A stretch of DNA of 6,878 bases from Gammaproteobacteria bacterium (GTDB lineage Bacteria; Pseudomonadota; Gammaproteobacteria; Pseudomonadales; Pseudohongiellaceae), in assembly GCA_003556835.1 (NCBI GenBank), contig PWQG01000354.1, positions 1 through 6,878 of the forward strand, written 5' to 3'. How positions within the stretch are numbered: the stretch's first letter is position 1; each line of letters begins with the position of its first letter. This document shows, piece after piece, positions 1 through 5,717 of the stretch. Under the pieces are notes generated by a model. That model was not told the DNA's origin, did not search any database, and saw nothing but the letters and a program-made list of their open reading frames with translations. The translations under genes were made by a program, and so were the position numbers.

Positions 1-776
1 GCCGGATTTTCCGGATCATAGAAACCTTCCGGTTTTGGCAGGGCCGCCAACAGCTCCATATTCAGCGAGGCCTCGCCGGCATCGCGGAAACCGGCAGCCA
101 GATTCACACGTGGATCGGGGGAGAATCCGGCCAGCATGCCGGTCATGCGCTCGATCTCCGCTGTCTGGTCGGCGGTGACTTCGGACGTGAATTCGAACAG
201 CAGGGAATCCTGGGCCGAGCCGTAACTGCCCAGCAGCTCCTCGACCATGGTGACGGCACCCTGGTGGTGCTTGATCATCAATTCCAGAAACAGGGTGTCA
301 AACTCGGCGCCATCAGCGGCGGCCAGCTCTTCCATTTCATCATCCGTGATCATGCCCGCCATCAAGTCATGATCATGGTGGGCCGTATCGGATTCGACAG
401 GCAGGTTGCGTTCGCGCAACCAGGATTCCATCAGCTCGATTTCATCCTCCTGCGACAGGGCAATACGCTGCGCCAGGTCCCGCACCGAATCGCGCTGCGT
501 GCGCTCCTCCACAAGCACGGACATATCCAGTGCCTGCCGGTGGTGGACAATCATGTTCTGCATGAATGTGACATCGGCATCGGTGAAACGCAGCGCCGCC
601 AGGTTCGAGGCTTCCTCGGCACTGATCTGGCGACTGGGCTCGCCCGGGGCACCGGGCTGCACAATGGGCGGCTGGGCCATACTGCTGCCCGCCCACACCA
701 TTCCACACAGGGACATGGCCATCAGCAGGGGCTTGCGCGAAACGCCCGGAACGGAAGAACGGCTGGAAAACGACAT
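1..776 (-). CDS. Secreted DUF305 protein, N-terminal part (probable DUF305-LVIVD fusion)
   Basis: The reading frame is open from ATG 776 to the left edge, so 258 residues are visible and the C-terminus is missing. A signal peptide is likely: basic start, hydrophobic stretch at about residues 17-33, and a possible cleavage after SMA (34). A DUF305 domain follows (about 65-215) with both signature helices, FMQNMIVHHRQALDMS (71-86) and ELMIKHHQGAVTM (165-177), plus a His cluster TAHHDHD (131-137). DUF305 is a ferritin-like four-helix fold; some members bind copper through His and Met, but no substrate is established for this subgroup. The last visible stretch (about 225-258, with NMELLAALPKPEGF) resembles the linker that, as I recall, precedes LVIVD beta-propeller repeats in longer DUF305 proteins, so the rest is probably a propeller beyond the window. 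A purine-rich GAGAG lies about 8 nt before the start. It is 165 nt downstream of the symporter gene and may have its own promoter. Confidence 0.88.
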   Translation of the reverse strand, partial: MSFSSRSSVPGVSRKPLLMAMSLCGMVWAGSSMAQPPIVQPGAPGEPSRQISAEEASNLAALRFTDADVTFMQNMIVHHRQALDMSVLVEERTQRDSVRDLAQRIALSQEDEIELMESWLRERNLPVESDTAHHDHDLMAGMITDDEMEELAAADGAEFDTLFLELMIKHHQGAVTMVEELLGSYGSAQDSLLFEFTSEVTADQTAEIERMTGMLAGFSPDPRVNLAAGFRDAGEASLNMELLAALPKPEGFYDPENP

Positions 777-808
777 GGGCTACTCTCTCTACTTTATTGT
801 TTACTGGA

Positions 809-829
809 TCTCGGTTCTCGGCTCTCGAT
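809..829. repeat. Three tandem 7-bp repeats (TCTCGRY) in the leader of the DUF305 gene
   Basis: Three consecutive heptamers, TCTCGGT, TCTCGGC and TCTCGAT, lie 33-53 nt upstream of the DUF305 start codon. They fall in the 165-nt gap between the DUF305 gene and the symporter gene. Such direct repeats can be operator half-sites, but heptamers are not spaced by a full helical turn and this short array could be chance or replication slippage. No convincing sigma-70 promoter was found next to it. Confidence 0.4.
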
Positions 830-930
830 TGCAGGCCATCGACTGTCGTCTGATACTTGCGTTGCCGGAGACACCCGATTCTGGAAATCAGCAAAGAGAG
901 TACAACGGATGCAACGCCAATTCCAGATTC

Positions 931-946
931 ACTGAACGCATTCAGT
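931..946. terminator. Hairpin overlapping the stop codon of the symporter gene (weak terminator candidate)
   Basis: ACTGAA and TTCAGT form a perfect 6-bp stem around a 4-nt loop (937-940). The stem includes the symporter stop codon (942-944, read on the minus strand). It sits at the end of the four-gene operon, where a terminator would be expected. No run of T follows on the minus strand, so it is not a textbook intrinsic terminator. It could instead protect the 3' end, or be coincidental. Confidence 0.3.
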
Positions 947-2102
947 CCGCTTCCTCCCCGATTGCACCGGACTGGTTCACCAACAGGGCCAACGCACCAT
1001 CGCAGGTCACGTTACAGGCGGTCCCCAGGCTGTCCTGGGCCATGTACAGTGCAATCATGAGGGCCACTGCAGCTTCCCCGAACCCCATCATGGTACCCAA
1101 CAGCCCCACTGCCGAAATCACCGCACCACCCGGAACCCCCGGAGCGGCCAGCATCACGATGCCGAGCATGAAAATGAAGGGCAGCATGGCAAAGAGCGAG
1201 GGAATCTCCAGCCCCGACTGCAGGCTCATCACCGCCACGGTGCAACTGACAATGGTGATGGTGGAACCGGCCAGGTGAGTAGTGGCGAACAAGGGTACGG
1301 TAAAGTCGGCCACGGCCTCGTTGACGCCATTACGCTTGCTGCATTGCAGGGATACCGGGATGGTGGCCGCACTGGACATGGTACCCAGGGCTGTGAAATA
1401 GGCTGGCAGCATGTTCCGGATCAGCTGCAGCGGTGAAGCTTCACTGCGCAGGGCCGCGACCAGGAACAGGCTGCTGATCCAGACCCAGTGCAATGCCAGT
1501 GCCAGCACCAGCACCACGCCAAAAGTCTGAAGGGTCTGGAACACGGTTCCGGTGGCGGCCAGTTCGGCAAACACACCGGCGATATAGAAAGGCAGCAGGG
1601 GAATGATGACCCGCAGCAGTAGCTCATTGATGACCGCCTTGCCTTCATCGGCGAGGGTTTTCAGGGCGAGCGCCTGCGTCGCGGCGATGCCCAGGCCAAA
1701 CACAAAAGCCAGCACCAGGGCGGTCATGACATTGAACACCGGCGGCACATCCATCTCGATGAAAGGCGTCAGTTGCGCGCCATTGGTCTCCACAGCTTCG
1801 GCGCCGCTGCCGGTCAGCATAGGCACCAATAGAGCCGCCAGCAGAAAGGCGAGTACCCCGGCCACGATGGTGGAACTGTAGGCCAATAACAGGGAGCGTC
1901 CGAGCAGACGCCCCGAGTTACGGGGCAGTGCCGCAATACCACTGCTGATGAAGAACAGGATCAGCAAGGGGATGGTGAAAAACAGCAGTTCGCCGAAAAG
2001 CTCCGTGAAGGTCATCAACGCCCTTGTTGCCCCTTCGGGCGCAAACAGCCCGATCAGCATACCAATGACGATACCGGCGATCAGTCGGGCAATGAGTTGC
2101 AT
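942..2102 (-). CDS. DAACS-family sodium/dicarboxylate-type symporter, substrate uncertain
   Basis: This 386-residue, very hydrophobic inner-membrane protein has the landmarks of the dicarboxylate/amino acid:cation symporter (SDF, GltPh-like) fold. HP1 is the serine-rich loop TMSSAATIPVSL (241-252), TM7 has ATTHLAGSTITI (273-284), HP2 has APGVPGGAV (320-328), and TM8 has DSLGTACNVTCDG (357-369). Two departures stand out. The NMDGT sodium motif of TM7 reads HLAGS. The TM8 arginine that binds the side-chain carboxylate in GltPh (R397) aligns with Gly360, while the flanking Asp357, Thr361, Asn364 and Asp368 are kept. The natural substrate is therefore probably not aspartate or glutamate. Serine/threonine (SstT-like) or another neutral or small solute is more likely, but this is inference. 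The start at 2102 is supported by GAGGA (2109-2113) with a 6-nt spacer. It lies 31 nt after the di-heme peroxidase gene and is the last gene of the operon. Confidence 0.88.
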   Translation of the reverse strand: MQLIARLIAGIVIGMLIGLFAPEGATRALMTFTELFGELLFFTIPLLILFFISSGIAALPRNSGRLLGRSLLLAYSSTIVAGVLAFLLAALLVPMLTGSGAEAVETNGAQLTPFIEMDVPPVFNVMTALVLAFVFGLGIAATQALALKTLADEGKAVINELLLRVIIPLLPFYIAGVFAELAATGTVFQTLQTFGVVLVLALALHWVWISSLFLVAALRSEASPLQLIRNMLPAYFTALGTMSSAATIPVSLQCSKRNGVNEAVADFTVPLFATTHLAGSTITIVSCTVAVMSLQSGLEIPSLFAMLPFIFMLGIVMLAAPGVPGGAVISAVGLLGTMMGFGEAAVALMIALYMAQDSLGTACNVTCDGALALLVNQSGAIGEEAD

Positions 2103-2108
2103 CAGGAT

Positions 2109-2113
2109 TCCTC
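2109..2113 (-). promoter_or_regulatory. Ribosome binding site of the symporter gene
   Basis: GAGGA on the minus strand, 6 nt before ATG 2102. It lies in the 31-nt gap after the peroxidase stop and sets the symporter start. Confidence 0.6.
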
Positions 2114-2133
2114 AGTGTACGGTGTCAGTTGTT

Positions 2134-3429
2134 TCATTCCGGCGCCTGCAACCAGCGGGCATCGGTTGCCAGCGGCGCGTCCAGGCTGCGCAGGAATGCC
2201 TCCAGTTGACGCCGCTCCACGGCCCGCAGGCCCAATGGCTCGACCTCATTATGGCCAATCACGGCAACTCCAGCGGTATCGTAGTGACGCACCACGTCCG
2301 CCAGCGTGCTGATCTGCCCGGCATGCATATACGGTGCGGTGAGGCCGACATTGCGCAAACTCGGTGTGCGCTGGGCGCCGACAAAATCGCCACCACCACG
2401 AGCAAAGCGCAGTTCGAGGCAGTCCTCGGGATCACTGTCACTGAACGCACCCTGACAGTTGAAGGGATCATCACGGGCCACGCGCAAGCCAAAGGCACGT
2501 CCCTGTGAAGGCAATAGTCCGGGTGACGGTAATACCCCCGTGTTGTGGAAGGCATTGTTGCTGAGCAACGGACCATTGTGGCAATCGATACAGGAGGCGC
2601 GCCCGATGAACAGCTCCAGCCCGGCCACTTCCCGCGGGCCCAGACCAGCGTCCTGTCGCTTGTCGCCGTCTTCCAGCGCCAGGCTCAGGTATTCATCCAG
2701 GGCGGCAGCACCGGGCATCAGCTTGCGCTGGTAGGCGGACAGGGCCTTGCCCAGGTTGGCAAAGGCCTGCGACGCGGCATGCCGATCCTCGACCGACATG
2801 GCATACCAGGCCTCCTGCAAGCGATGATCGCCATGCTGCGGCGACCCGGCTTCCGGAAAACGCTGCCGGTCCTGCAAGGCCGGCAAGGCGCCAAAGAGAC
2901 TTTCGTAAAGTTTGCGATAACGCGCGTCGTTGTAGACCACCTGCAACACCGAGATCCGATCGGTGTTGTGCTCCGCCGGATTCTCCAGCGGCTCCAGCGC
3001 CTGCGACCAGAGGCTGTCCTTGCGCCCATCCCAGAAGAACCAGGGACTGTAGGCAACACCGGCGAGTCCCATGCTGTTGCGATTACCCACAGCCACCCCT
3101 TCGGCCAGGGCCAACTGGTCGGTGAAAGAATGTTCCGGTTGGTGGCAGGTAGCACAGGAAACTTCACCGGTGCTGCTCAGGCGCGTATCAAAGAACAACT
3201 GATGCCCCAGCTCCGCCGCAAGCGGATCATCAGCCACGGCATTGCCGGGGTCCGGAGGTGGCGCGCCGAGATTTTCGATATGCAGGGATTCGAGCAACGC
3301 CAGTTCCGCTTCGCTCCATTGCCCCGTGACCGGCACCGGGATGTACTGCCAGGCCAGGTACAACAGCAGCAGGGTGCCGGTCGGCAGGTAGAATTTCGGA
3401 TTGCGCAGCCACTTCATGGATCGGATCAT
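2134..3429 (-). CDS. Membrane-anchored di-heme cytochrome c peroxidase (CcpA/MauG/MbnH superfamily)
   Basis: The 431-residue protein carries two c-type heme sites, CATCH (92-96) and CIDCH (280-284). Other superfamily hallmarks are the LFFDTRLS segment (78-85), FFWDGR (131-136; its Trp sits where CCP/MauG proteins have the inter-heme electron-transfer Trp) and TPSLRNVGLTAPYMHAG (355-371). A hydrophobic segment at about 13-30 without a clear cleavage site suggests a signal anchor with the catalytic part in the periplasm. Family members either reduce hydrogen peroxide using cytochrome c or cupredoxin electrons, or, like MauG and MbnH, oxidise residues of a partner protein; the sequence alone does not decide. 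Cys325 and Cys337 are extra and could form a disulfide. The ATG at 3429 overlaps the stop of the FixH/YtkA-like gene as ATGA, which suggests translational coupling. Met5 (3417) is an alternative start. The two exported proteins encoded just upstream are natural partner candidates. Confidence 0.93.
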   Translation of the reverse strand: MIRSMKWLRNPKFYLPTGTLLLLYLAWQYIPVPVTGQWSEAELALLESLHIENLGAPPPDPGNAVADDPLAAELGHQLFFDTRLSSTGEVSCATCHQPEHSFTDQLALAEGVAVGNRNSMGLAGVAYSPWFFWDGRKDSLWSQALEPLENPAEHNTDRISVLQVVYNDARYRKLYESLFGALPALQDRQRFPEAGSPQHGDHRLQEAWYAMSVEDRHAASQAFANLGKALSAYQRKLMPGAAALDEYLSLALEDGDKRQDAGLGPREVAGLELFIGRASCIDCHNGPLLSNNAFHNTGVLPSPGLLPSQGRAFGLRVARDDPFNCQGAFSDSDPEDCLELRFARGGGDFVGAQRTPSLRNVGLTAPYMHAGQISTLADVVRHYDTAGVAVIGHNEVEPLGLRAVERRQLEAFLRSLDAPLATDARWLQAPE

Positions 3430-3830
3430 AGATCGAATTGGAAAGCCGCGCGATAGCGCCGCCCCTCATGTACCAACAGCAGGTCGAGTGTCCACTCCCC
3501 CGCCATGTGGAAACGCATGCCTTCCAGCCAGTACATGCCCGGCTCCGGATGCGGCTGCACGGCCGGCTGCGTCGGCAGCCCGTGATCATGGGCCGGCATG
3601 CCACCGTCCACCTCAATGCCCAGCCCCTCCACAGGCGCTCCATCGGCATCCTGCACCAGCACCCGCCAGCGATGCATCTGGTTGAGACGTACCGGTTCCG
3701 ACTCGCTCTGCAGGTGCACCAGCAGCCCCCCGGGCCGGGTTTCACTCGTCAGCCAGGTCTCGGCCCAAGCCGAACCGGTCAAGGCCAGACCGCCCAGAAA
3801 TAAAAAGAAGATTCGCAGCCGCACGCTCAT
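3426..3830 (-). CDS. Secreted FixH/YtkA-like small protein
   Basis: I start this gene at ATG 3830, giving 134 residues. There it overlaps the stop of the preceding gene as ATGA, follows a strong purine-rich ribosome site (GGGGGATGAAGG, just upstream), and opens directly with a signal peptide (MSVRLRIFFLFLGG) likely cleaved after AWA (21-23). The open frame extends upstream to 3911, but that extension lies inside the previous gene and adds no signal-like sequence. The mature part is a small beta-rich domain of the YtkA/FixH type: RWRVLVQDADGAPVEGL (54-70), GGMPAHDHGLPTQP (76-89), PGMYWLEGMRFHMAGEW (97-113). Family function is poorly defined; FixH proteins are linked to cbb3 oxidase and cation handling. 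The MPxHxH motif (Met78, His81, His83) and the HM pair (108-109) look able to bind a metal such as copper, but that is inference. No transmembrane anchor remains after cleavage, so it should be periplasmic and soluble. Confidence 0.82.
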   Translation of the reverse strand: MSVRLRIFFLFLGGLALTGSAWAETWLTSETRPGGLLVHLQSESEPVRLNQMHRWRVLVQDADGAPVEGLGIEVDGGMPAHDHGLPTQPAVQPHPEPGMYWLEGMRFHMAGEWTLDLLLVHEGRRYRAAFQFDL

Positions 3831-4510
3831 GCCTTCATCCCCCTGGGTGGCCGCTTCAATTGCCGTGCTGTCAGCAATACCAGGGCCAGGCCGGCAATGG
3901 CCCAGGGCCAATGATCCTGCCAGCGACTGCCGACCCGGAAGGGAAACACCGCCTGATATTCGGCCCGGCCATCGGGATGCGGCGCCGTGACAATCCCGAT
4001 ATACTCGCCCGGCTCGTCGAATACATGCATCACACTCAGCACCCCGTCGGCCTGCGGCGGCAGGGACTGGTGGAACACGGTCAGTGGCTCGAGATCGGGC
4101 AGGGCCTCGATATCCTCCCAGCGCACAAAGCGCCGCTGGAAGCGGTCGTTACGGATGATGCGGAAATCGATGGGCACTTCGGACAGGGAGCGGTGCTGGT
4201 ATTCCATGACAAACACCGTTTCGGTGACATCGGGGATGTCCTCACAGAACTCATCGTGTTCGCGGGTACGTGGCTGGAAGATGGAAAAGTGGGCACTGTA
4301 GAAGCCAAAGCGGATCAGGCAGGCATCGCCCTCATCCGCGACGCTGCCATGAGCGGCAACCCGCGGTGACGCCAGCAAGGTCAACAGCAGGGCCGATACC
4401 AGCAGCAACAGGCTGCAGCAGCAGACTCGACCCCTGCGCATTGGCAGGCGACGCGACAGACCGGCAACGGGGTTCACAAATACGGCAGATGACATGATGC
4501 TGTGATTCAT
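3827..4510 (-). CDS. Conserved exported protein of unknown function with C-terminal membrane anchor
   Basis: First gene of the operon, 227 residues. I recognise no characterised family, although the pattern FQPRTREHDEFCEDIPD (78-94) followed by ETVFVMEYQH (97-106) looks like a conserved core I have seen in unnamed proteobacterial proteins. A hydrophobic signal segment (about 30-48) is followed by SPRVAAHG; cleavage after Ala53 would leave His54 as the N-terminal residue. The mature domain holds two cysteines (64 and 89, possible disulfide), several histidines (74, 85, 106, 147, 162) and a beta-sandwich-like end (VLSVMHVFDEPGEYIGIVTA, 157-176). A C-terminal helix (about 200-217, WPWAIAGLALVLLTARQL) followed by basic residues anchors it in the inner membrane with the domain in the periplasm. 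Starts at Met6 or Met24 are possible; Met24 gives the most compact signal peptide, while Met1 has AT-rich sequence and GAAGAA about 8 nt upstream. Its stop overlaps the next start as ATGA. Confidence 0.8.
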   Translation of the reverse strand: MNHSIMSSAVFVNPVAGLSRRLPMRRGRVCCCSLLLLVSALLLTLLASPRVAAHGSVADEGDACLIRFGFYSAHFSIFQPRTREHDEFCEDIPDVTETVFVMEYQHRSLSEVPIDFRIIRNDRFQRRFVRWEDIEALPDLEPLTVFHQSLPPQADGVLSVMHVFDEPGEYIGIVTAPHPDGRAEYQAVFPFRVGSRWQDHWPWAIAGLALVLLTARQLKRPPRGMKA

Positions 4511-4512
4511 TA

Positions 4513-4541
4513 TTGAAATTCTTCACTGCGACAGCAAGAAT
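4513..4541 (+). promoter_or_regulatory. Candidate sigma-70 promoter for ansA
   Basis: TTGAAA (4513-4518, five of six matches to the -35 consensus) and AAGAAT (4536-4541, four of six matches to the -10 consensus) are separated by 17 nt. Transcription would begin near 4548 and give a leader of about 50 nt before the ansA start. It is the best promoter-like pair in the short region between the divergent genes. Confidence 0.4.
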
Positions 4542-4543
4542 CC

Positions 4544-4573
4544 AGTGTAGCGCAAGGCGACCCACCATGACCA
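4544..4573 (-). promoter_or_regulatory. Weak candidate promoter for the four-gene minus-strand operon
   Basis: On the minus strand, TGGTCA (4568-4573) and TACACT (4544-4549) are spaced by 18 nt, each matching the sigma-70 consensus at four of six bases. This would place the transcript start near 4537, about 27 nt before ATG 4510. It lies immediately next to the proposed ansA promoter, so the two divergent units could compete or share a regulator. The match is weak. Confidence 0.22.
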
Positions 4574-4602
4574 CACCATCGGCGACAGGTTCCCGGCAAT
4601 GA
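4567..4602 (+). CDS. Possible 11-codon leader ORF overlapping the ansA start
   Basis: ATG 4567 opens a frame encoding MTTPSATGSRQ. It ends at TGA 4600-4602, which overlaps the ansA ATG (4599-4601) as ATGA, the same arrangement used by real gene pairs in this window. AAGG (4554-4557) lies 9 nt upstream and is better placed than anything preceding ansA itself. The peptide has no codon run suggesting attenuation. It may couple translation into ansA or be coincidental; there is no independent coding evidence. Confidence 0.25.
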   Translation: MTTPSATGSRQ

Positions 4603-5636
4603 ACAGACGCATACTGCTGCTTTATACCGGCGGCACCATCGGCATGACACAGCAGGCGGACGGCCTGGCTCCCACCCCCGGGCTGGAAGAGCGGATCCGT
4701 GAGTTGCCAGAGCTGGCGACGGCCTTCCGTGAACAGGCTCCCGAAATCGACATCATCAGTTACGATCCGCTGCTGGACAGCTCGGACATGACACCTTCGC
4801 TGTGGCTGCGGATCGCGAGCGACATCGAGGCACAATACGCTGCGTATGACGGTTTCGTGGTGCTGCACGGAACCGACACCATGGCCCACACTGCCTCGGC
4901 GCTGAGCTTCTTCATCCGGTCACGAGGCAAGCCCGTGGTGCTGACCGGCGCACAACTACCCTTCTCCCAGCCACGCAGTGACGCGCGCAACAACCTGGTA
5001 TCGGCCCTGGAGGTCGCCGCTCGGATGCCAGGGGAACTGGCCCGCGTCTGTGTGGTTTTCGGATCACGGATCCTGCAGGGAAACCGGGCGACCAAGGTCT
5101 CAGCGCAGGCCTATGACGCCTTCGACTCACCACGTTTCCCGCGCATGGGCCGGATCGGCATTGATGTGGACTATGATCCGCATCTGCCACCGATCGATAA
5201 TGCAGCGCCACTGCAGGGCAATGCGGAAGTGCCGGCGGAGGGTTCAGTGGCATTGCTGAAGCTGTTTCCCGGCTTCAGTCCGGGCCTGATCCGCAGTGTC
5301 TGTCAGTCGGGCAGTCTGCGGGCCCTGGTGCTGGAAGCCTATGGCGCGGGCAATGGTCCCGGGCGGGACACCGCCTTCCTGCAGGCCGTGCGCGAAGCAG
5401 TCGAAGCCGGCATCACCGTGCTCATTGTGCCGCAACCACTGGACGGTATCGCGCGCATGCGTGATTACGCGGCCGGCAGCGCCCTGATCGAGGCCGGCGC
5501 CATCAGCGGTCGTGATATGACCACGGAAGCGGCACTGGCCAAACTGTACTACCTGATCGCCCATGACCGGGAGAGCGCCAGCATGCGAGACCTTCTGCAC
5601 CAGCCCTTTGCCGGCGAGATCATGCCCCGTCCCTGA
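4599..5636 (+). CDS. ansA: Type I (cytosolic) L-asparaginase
   Basis: AnsA hydrolyses L-asparagine to L-aspartate and ammonia. The 345 residues are close to the E. coli AnsA length (338). Catalytic signatures are present: YTGGTIGM (9-16, nucleophile Thr13), the substrate-binding DSSDM (60-64), HGTDTMAHTASAL (90-102, Thr92-Asp93), and Lys166 in GNRATKVSA (161-169). The C-terminal domain has EAYGAGNGP (246-254) and the GRDMTTEAALAKL segment (304-316). There is no signal peptide, which separates it from periplasmic type II enzymes. ATG 4599 is the only usable start, because the frame upstream meets TAG at 4548 with no other start codon. Its ribosome site is poor (ACAGG at a long spacing), which may matter given the small overlapping leader ORF. 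It is divergent from the peroxidase operon and appears to be a housekeeping nitrogen gene unrelated to it. Glu-tRNA(Gln)-type amidotransferase accessory GatD shares the fold, but size and context favour AnsA. Confidence 0.95.
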   Translation: MNRRILLLYTGGTIGMTQQADGLAPTPGLEERIRELPELATAFREQAPEIDIISYDPLLDSSDMTPSLWLRIASDIEAQYAAYDGFVVLHGTDTMAHTASALSFFIRSRGKPVVLTGAQLPFSQPRSDARNNLVSALEVAARMPGELARVCVVFGSRILQGNRATKVSAQAYDAFDSPRFPRMGRIGIDVDYDPHLPPIDNAAPLQGNAEVPAEGSVALLKLFPGFSPGLIRSVCQSGSLRALVLEAYGAGNGPGRDTAFLQAVREAVEAGITVLIVPQPLDGIARMRDYAAGSALIEAGAISGRDMTTEAALAKLYYLIAHDRESASMRDLLHQPFAGEIMPRP

Positions 5637-5658
5637 ACAGTTGACCGACTCGCCCAAA

Positions 5659-5694
5659 ATGGCGACACTTCTGCCATCTGACAAACCCTGTCAG
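5659..5694. other. Two adjacent hairpins between ansA and the MAPEG gene
   Basis: The 81-nt gap holds ATGGC (5659-5663) paired with GCCAT (5673-5677), immediately followed by CTGACA (5678-5683) paired with TGTCAG (5689-5694) around a 5-nt loop. The second stem is a perfect 6 bp. No T run follows, so it is not a clear intrinsic terminator. It could be a weak terminator, an mRNA processing or stability element, or an operator for the MAPEG gene. No good promoter pair was seen in the gap. Confidence 0.3.
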
Positions 5695-5717
5695 CATAGC
5701 CACAGAGAGGCATACAC

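Noticed and set aside
939..941. Small minus-strand ORF starting at ATG directly after the symporter stop (about 17 codons)
   Set aside because: It has no separate ribosome site, no recognisable product, and overlaps the hairpin; it is probably chance.
406..1278. Long plus-strand open frame (290 codons) spanning the DUF305 gene, the gap and the symporter end
   Set aside because: It is antisense to two well-supported genes. Its translation is low-complexity, rich in Ser/Arg/Ala/Pro, with no domain, and it has no ribosome site.
2545..3456. 303-codon plus-strand open frame
   Set aside because: It lies entirely antisense to the di-heme peroxidase, which has two CXXCH motifs and family signatures; the plus-strand product has no recognisable feature.
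3831..3911. Upstream in-frame extension of the FixH/YtkA-like gene to ATG 3911
   Set aside because: It lies inside the preceding gene and would bury the signal peptide; ATG 3830 has a strong ribosome site and the ATGA overlap.
2134..4510. Assignment as a methanobactin MbnP/MbnH (metallo-mystery) pair
   Set aside because: The di-heme protein fits the wider superfamily, but neither small protein shows the four-Cys pattern of MbnP, and no methanobactin precursor or biosynthesis gene is visible.
4332..4889. 185-codon minus-strand open frame across the divergent promoter region
   Set aside because: It overlaps the start of ansA antisense and the start of the unknown exported protein in another frame, and shows no motif.
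5641..5669. Possible promoter for the MAPEG gene starting with TTGACC at 5641
   Set aside because: No acceptable -10 element exists at 16-18 nt; the best hexamer matches only three of six consensus bases.
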